Positions 58,014 through 64,000 of a DNA stretch of 64,000 bases are shown piece by piece. This DNA is from Trachythela sp. YZ-2020 (lineage: Eukaryota; Cnidaria; Anthozoa; Malacalcyonacea; Clavulariidae). The DNA lies in assembly GCA_016169945.1 (NCBI GenBank), contig JADLSH010000158.1, positions 593,001 to 657,000 on the forward strand. Direction: 5' to 3'. A program made the translations under genes and the position numbers. The notes beneath the pieces were generated by a model. That model saw only the letters and a program-made list of their open reading frames with translations. It did no database searches and had not been told where the DNA came from. Every line of letters begins with the position of its first letter. Positions within the stretch are counted from its first letter, which is position 1.

Positions 58014-61000
58014 ATGATGAGTTACTAATTATGTAATCATTGCTGTGAAATTCCAAAATAAGTTCATAGTGAAAATAGTCCTTTCTTGTAATTATGTTAT
58101 AAAACTGCATAATTGCCTTCTTGACCTGGAGGTGAGATTTAACAGCCATAGATGAGGCGTTCACTCCTCTGTAAATGCCCGTAAGCCTCACTTCCAATAC
58201 CTGTGACATAATTTCCAGAAAGGTATATTTGATCAATAACACAACATTCATATCAATGATATCATAACATAGTGACCCAGTAATCCAAGGTAGAAAACTA
58301 AGGTAAGTGAGATGTAATTAGGTATTTAAATTTTAGTATATCAAATCGGTAACCGGTGTGAATTTTTCATCATTTATTTTAACAGAATTTAATCTTGCCA
58401 CAGCTCACAGTACACTTTGAAGTTTTCGATAGCACTGCGTAACTAAACGATTAGGAAAACATCTATCTTTTATCCAAAACTGCAAAACGTATAAATTGAC
58501 AAAATTAAACTTAGATAGTTGAAAAAATAACTAAAAATTGTCCAGTACCACCGTGGAAACCTGCGCCATGTTTACATTTTGAGCCGTTGTTTGATGGTTT
58601 GTTCAGCGGAATGTCATAAACTTCATTTAAAAATTGACGAAGGTTTAATGAAAAATGGCGGCGAACGAATACGAAATGTGTTGATTTAGTGAAACTTTAG
58701 CGCTGTTGTACTACAAAACTGCAGGTTTGTGAACATTACAACAAGTGAAATTGAATTTTACACATAATAATCTATAGATTTTGCTTGTTGAAAAGTATTC
58801 CCCGTGAGGTGGGAACAAAACTTGTTTTCTAAGCGACTTTTGGCAAACAGAATACGGCCTATTAGTATATAGTTTGTATTCATATGCAGTCGATCATGAC
58901 CTGCATATTATGCCTTGGCTGTATTATTGCAATATTTATAGTACAAAATATGGAAATCTTATACTATTTTTGTTTCTTACTGTAGAAAATAATAATATAT
59001 ATATTCATGATAAAAATAAAATAGACACTTCAAATAAATCTGTCTAGATCTGTGTCTGTGCCTGTTTCGAGGCTACAGCCTGAATTAGGATAGCCCGCAT
59101 GCAAGAAAGGAGAGGCGAGGATTTTGTTAAGACTTCAGAGCTGATAGTAATATTGTTATATAGTTTGCTAAACATTCATAGATTTTCTGGACTCAAAGGA
59201 CTTATAAAGCAACCGGACAGGCTCACGAAAATTGTAAGTCGTACCAGATCGGTAGTTTTCCTAGTTAAATTCACTTCACAGTAATGTAATGTATTTTGTT
59301 TATAGTTGACTCTTCGTGTTTGTATTTGTATTTGTATTAAAAATATATTATAAAAAGAATACAGCGAGTGTAAAACAAGTGTGGTCTACGTCCGTGGCAA
59401 CGTCCAAATCAAGCAGCACTCCAAGACGAGGGTGCGAAACAGTGCCGTTGACATATAGTCAAAACTTTTACTGTAGTTTGGTTTGGTACAAAGTATTAAA
59501 CTATATAAGTATATTTAAATAATTCTCGATAAAATATCGGCCAAGCGATAATTTCAAAATAATATAATATATAGACAGTATCACACTTGTCGCTCGGCAT
59601 GTTTCGTACAGCACCGAATCAAACAAATGTCACAAATATATTTTATAATAAACGCCGTCGCTTACTTCAGGGACATCTCACACACAAACGCAAATGCAAT
59701 ATTCTATAATATAAACGATCAAACACAAGTTTACAACGGTAATGATCACCAAACCATTGATTTATTAAACCAAGTAATAAGCAAATTAAAGAAGTTATAA
59801 CTTATAAATCAACAACGAACTCGAAATTCCAAATTTCGATTATTAGAGGTGCTTATTCAAAGTACCTTGAAAACCACTGATCTTATATACATGCCCCCTT
59901 GGAATTGTTCTGGTGACTAGCGCATTGCTGTCTGTTTTTATTCAATCTCAACGTTAGTGACTGTTTAGTTGAGGGTCCTTCGATTAAGCATCCTATTGAT
60001 GAAAAGAAATGCAACTAATACTATAATATGCAAGAAAATGAATGATTTTAAAAAAGGTCCCTTCACTAGGCCTCAGCCTCGGGAGGTTTGTAAAGTCCCG
60101 AAAGCCGTACTTATACAAACTTCCTGCAATGCGCCATAATGCGCCCTATTTTCGTTATTTTATCCACCAGACAATTCTACTCATTGAACGTTAATGGCTC
60201 GTTTACTGCATTTGACAGCAGAGAATATACCTGTACCAAGGGGAGGGGGTGCAGAAGCAGTAACTGACCCTTCTCTGCATAAACACACACATCAGGTGAA
60301 ACTGGGAAAATTGAATATGTATAAATTAAGCACAGTGGCCTGTTGCACAATAAAATATCTCATTTGGGAAATACAGACTACTATATGTGTTAGGTTTGTT
60401 ACCAGCATACCTAATGTCTATATATGAACAAGCTTTGTGATTGGTTGATTATGACAATAAACTATACATAGATATCATCTTTCTAAAGAACAAGTCATAA
60501 ACACTGATCACTTTTTTCAGAAAACCATACAATCACAAAACATGTACATATCATCTTGGCCCAGCACTGAAACCTACTCGGCCAAAGAAAACAATAAAAT
60601 CTCCGATATCCAGCCAACTCATAATCGTATTAAACAGTGAAGAAGACTATGAATCATGATGGGTTAATTGGGAAAAACAGCGTTAATGTTCTGCACCAGA
60701 ATGCATTAGTGAGCAAGACTTGTTCACAATAATAAATTTTGAAATAAAGTAGGAAACAAACTCCGAATATAATTTCCATCTTGAAAATCAATATTTGAGA
60801 AAACAAACAAGAGGAGAAGGTACTGTATACAAATCCAAATTTTCGGCAAATTGTCATCAGTAATTTGAATTAGAACTTGTTTCAGAGGAATTGTATATTT
60901 GTATTTACGTTTTAGTTTACTGAGTTAGGATATCCATTCCAAGACATGAATGACTTAATATTTTTGATTTGGTTATTGAAAAGTTTTTTTGGTGCTGCAA

Positions 61001-64000
61001 ATTCTGCAAAAACGTGGGAATAGAAATTGCTAAAATCTTATTAAAGTCAACTTCATTCTTTGAAACAATTACTGATCTTCTAATTGTGCCTGCTTTGTTT
61101 CGTGTTATCATAAATGACCATGCCTTTAAACTAATGACTTCTAAGTATGTAAACATTACAGTTATGTAAATTTTTACCTTAGCCTTACGATAATTTAAAT
61201 GCCTCTGAGTTATAGTACCTTAAATAATAGGTGATGACTCATAAAATAAAAATGGTGATCTAAAAACATATATACACCCCCACTATCCGACGTACCATTC
61301 GAGAAATAATTTAATTTATGTGAGACTGATGTGTTTTGTCGTTGCCTAATGCCCGAATGTTGGGCCAACATCAAGGAAAACATCTTTCCAGCGAGCAAAC
61401 TAATAGATATATTCTTAACAATACTGAAGATTAACATAATTTACATTGCTGTGTGAGGAAAAACCCACACGTGTATCCCGGGCTTAATACCAGCTATCCC
61501 CCAAAAGTCAAAAATATAATCTTTCTTGTTACTACTATAGATTTTTTTACAATGCTATCAATTGTTGTTTTCAAGCAATATATTGGGGCCGACTGCATTT
61601 AATTAAATGATGACTCTTCTTTTTTCCAGTTGTTGTTGCTAATTCATCTGATGAACACTTTCTAAAAATGGACATCAAGTTCTCACCCATACAATATAGT
61701 TAGCATTTGAATGTCAATGCCTGTTATCCTTTATTTTGAACCAACAATACCCTTGTCAGGGCTCTATGTAATATATAATCTGGTAAGCAAAAGACATTCA
61801 TTTTCGAACTTCTCAAACCAACAACTGTGTCAGAATCACGTTCACAAGTTCTGTTGACATGTCTTTGTTTTTGTGTATTGAATGCAACCAACCTGTAAGG
61901 CCCTGGCAACAAGCTCTCGAGTGCTAGGGTTGTGGTGAGTGGCAGCACTGAACATGCAAGTATGCAACACTGGTGTTTCTCAACAGCAATACCGTTCAGC
62001 AGATATTGATTGGCGCTGCACATTGTGCTCTATAAGCCTCCATGCTCTTGTTGCTGAGAGTACAGCAGTTGAAATGATATCATTCATGCAGTTGACACCC
62101 CCAGGATCTTGTGTTTCCGGAACAGCCTCGGTCCTGAAGCAGTGTCTCATTCTCAAACAGGATCTGGTCTCGAACCAGCAAATGGTACCAAACCACCACT
62201 TGACCCTGAACCAAGTTATAGTTACATGGTAAAAATTACTATAAACGAAAATCCCAGCGCTGTAAACTGTTATATATGAAAATCCAAGTGCTATTGTAGC
62301 ATGTAAAATAAAGACAAATAGCTATAAAATGAACAAGTAAACCTGATGCTGCGGAGCCGGCTGTGACGGTTGTTGAAGCTGGACAGAAGCTTAGCCATTC
62401 GCTGAGTTTCCTGTGATATTTGTTTCACGAACATCTATGTCCATGGCCCGCCTGTCAATTCTACTATCACTTCCATATGAACTTGTTGGACTGGACTGGT
62501 TGATCGATATCGTAGCGGCTCAGCTGCAACACACGGTTGTATTGCAACACCCTTAGAAACTCCTAGGCTTCCCTCTTGCCAGCGCGAAATGGTGAAATGA
62601 TGAAAACTGGGCACAGAGTGGGAATTACCCCACTGTGAATAGTTCAGCCGACAGAACATCAAACAAAAACAAAAATATTTTTCACCCCATCCACCCTCAT
62701 TTAAAGCTAAGCAAATAACTTGGCTCAAATAGCTGGGTAAATGTTTTTCTTCCTTAATTCGTCATTTTAGCTGCAAAATACAGTACACCGCAATACCTAA
62801 TAAAATAATTGTTTGATTTGAAATTATTCTGTGAGCCAAGTTGGTTTTGACTGGGCTGAGTTGGCATTGTGCTCTCTCCTCCGCAGAGGTTATTTATTAT
62901 ATCGTATTTATTATCTTGAAATCTTATATTAAGTTTCTTGTGAGGGTGCTGTACAAAAATAACGAAGGCGCGGAAAACGGAAGCGAAGGGAGAATATAAC
63001 CTCTGCCATATTTCTCATCCAAAATGGTAGTATCAGGGGGGGTAGAATTTTCTGTCAATTCTTATATGGAAAAACTATATATATAGCTTATTTTGTATTT
63101 TCATATGTAATTTACATTGTACTTTGTACAGTAACCAAGGTAACCTAGTGTAAGCGCGGGAAAATATCAAATATTATATTCTACTTACATAAAGTAGTTC
63201 AACCACTATGTACAAGAAAACGACACTTTGTACAAGAAACCGACAGAAATATGGCAGAGGTTATATTCTCCCTTCGCTTCCGTTTTCCGCGCCTTCGTTA
63301 TTTTTCTACAGCACCCCTCACAAGAAACTTAATATAAGATTTCAAGATAATAAATACGATATAATAAATAACCTCTGCGGAGGAGAGAGGGCATTGTGGC
63401 TGGGGCGAGTTGGTAATTGGTTGGGCCGAGTTCAGTTGGTGGGCCAAGTTGGTGGGCCAAGTTGGTGGGCTAAGTTGGTGGGCCAAGATGGTGGGCCGAG
63501 TTGGTAAGTGGACCAAGTTGACTGTAAAGCCTGAAGTCGTGTAAATAGCTTGTTACCACAAAGCTCTACACTTACCTTGGATCTTTTATAGTACTTGCTC
63601 TCAATAAGCAAATAGAATTTAACTCTTTATCAGTGGGAATAAGTTGACTCTTGCCTAGTACAGCCGACGTCATATTAAAGTTAAAGCTCAGTATATGAGT
63701 AATATACCTCGAATATATATTCAAACTCAGGCGAAATTAAGCACAAATATCAAAATATGTCGTAAACAATATCTTTGCCAAAAGGTGGGAAAATTGCATA
63801 GAAATAAGAGACATAGAATGCGTACTCCTATCTTTTCTCAGTCAAAATTTTGTCTCCACAAAATGGCGGTTTTCTAAGGGCTCTTTGACTCGTCCCAGAC
63901 TCACGTCGCAAGGAATTTCGCGCGGTAAAAATACTGACAGGTTTCCCTACCAGTCTTGTCACCGCTCTTTCTATATCTACTGCTACAACCTAATGCTGAA
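58014..64000. repeat. Second copy of the flank of the CXC element and following DNA
   Basis: Begins ATGATGAGTTACTAATTATG, i.e. the last codons of the CXC gene without the rest of that gene, then its 3' region, a second right-hand TIR (about 58651-58819), the same featureless 4 kb, the foldback element (62872-63390), the 13-bp minisatellite, and part of the MITE up to the window edge. Confidence 0.9.

Larger units (their letters stand above)
43363..64000. repeat. Tandem segmental duplication, unit about 11.39 kb
   Basis: Everything from the left end of hAT copy 1 (43363) to 54753 is repeated from 54754 to the end of the window, at an offset of 11386-11396 bp and about 99% identity by eye. The second unit is cut by the window edge at a point equivalent to about 52608. 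Differences are mostly 1-2 bp indels in homopolymers, plus scattered substitutions (for example 48276 versus 59668). The breakpoint lies in the hAT sequence. Confidence 0.93.

Overview
The window is animal nuclear DNA: introns with GT..AG borders, several families of non-LTR retrotransposons, tRNA-derived SINEs, hAT, Harbinger-like and other TIR transposons, and many small foldback elements. No bacterial or organellar gene is present. The mix of repeats, AT-rich noncoding DNA and protein flavours (L2/CR1-like LINEs, CXC-domain transposase-like genes, ZMYM/DUF4371 hAT elements) suggests a cnidarian, probably an anthozoan. That placement is inference from resemblance, not a search result.

Layout. 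1-14.4 kb: a decayed katanin p60 (KATNA1-like AAA ATPase) gene on the minus strand. Its exons can be followed from about 14363 down to the stop codon at 253, but they are broken by frameshifts, a lost acceptor site and a deletion. One former intron holds about 11 kb of nested mobile DNA: LINE-B, with LINE-A inside its 3' tail, next to a THAP/DDE + YqaJ (ISL2EU/Harbinger-type) transposon. 14.8-16.7 kb: a TIR element with a 9-bp target duplication, carrying a ZAD zinc-finger gene and a RecQ-type helicase fragment. 16.75-21.7 kb: two head-to-tail copies of one element, a 375-bp short form and a 4.5-kb long form; the long form carries a 58-bp minisatellite and a second satellite. 22.4-26.2 kb: short minus-strand exons of a probable RING (TRAF-like) gene among foldback elements and SINEs. 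29.0-33.8 kb: a gag-like ORF split by LINE-C, then fragments of a Crypton/DUF3504-like protein. 34.2-36.3 kb: the best-preserved host-like gene, a trypsin-fold protease with an inserted pair of CxxC motifs. 37.1-47.4 kb: a roughly 7-kb TIR element with a seven-exon gene (zinc-binding N-terminus, XPG/FEN1-like motifs, CXC domain), into which a 3.26-kb hAT transposon has jumped five codons before the stop. 43.4-64 kb: an imperfect tandem duplication with a unit of about 11.39 kb; its breakpoints lie in two hAT copies.

How the parts relate. Most of the window records transposition: insertion within insertion, inactivation of a conserved cytoskeletal gene, and unequal recombination between hAT copies. 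Many ORFs carry small frameshifts, often in homopolymer runs. These may be real decay or, in part, assembly error. The candidates most worth following as undescribed systems are the ZAD/helicase TIR element, the CXC/nuclease TIR element, and the paired element with shared ends and internal satellites.
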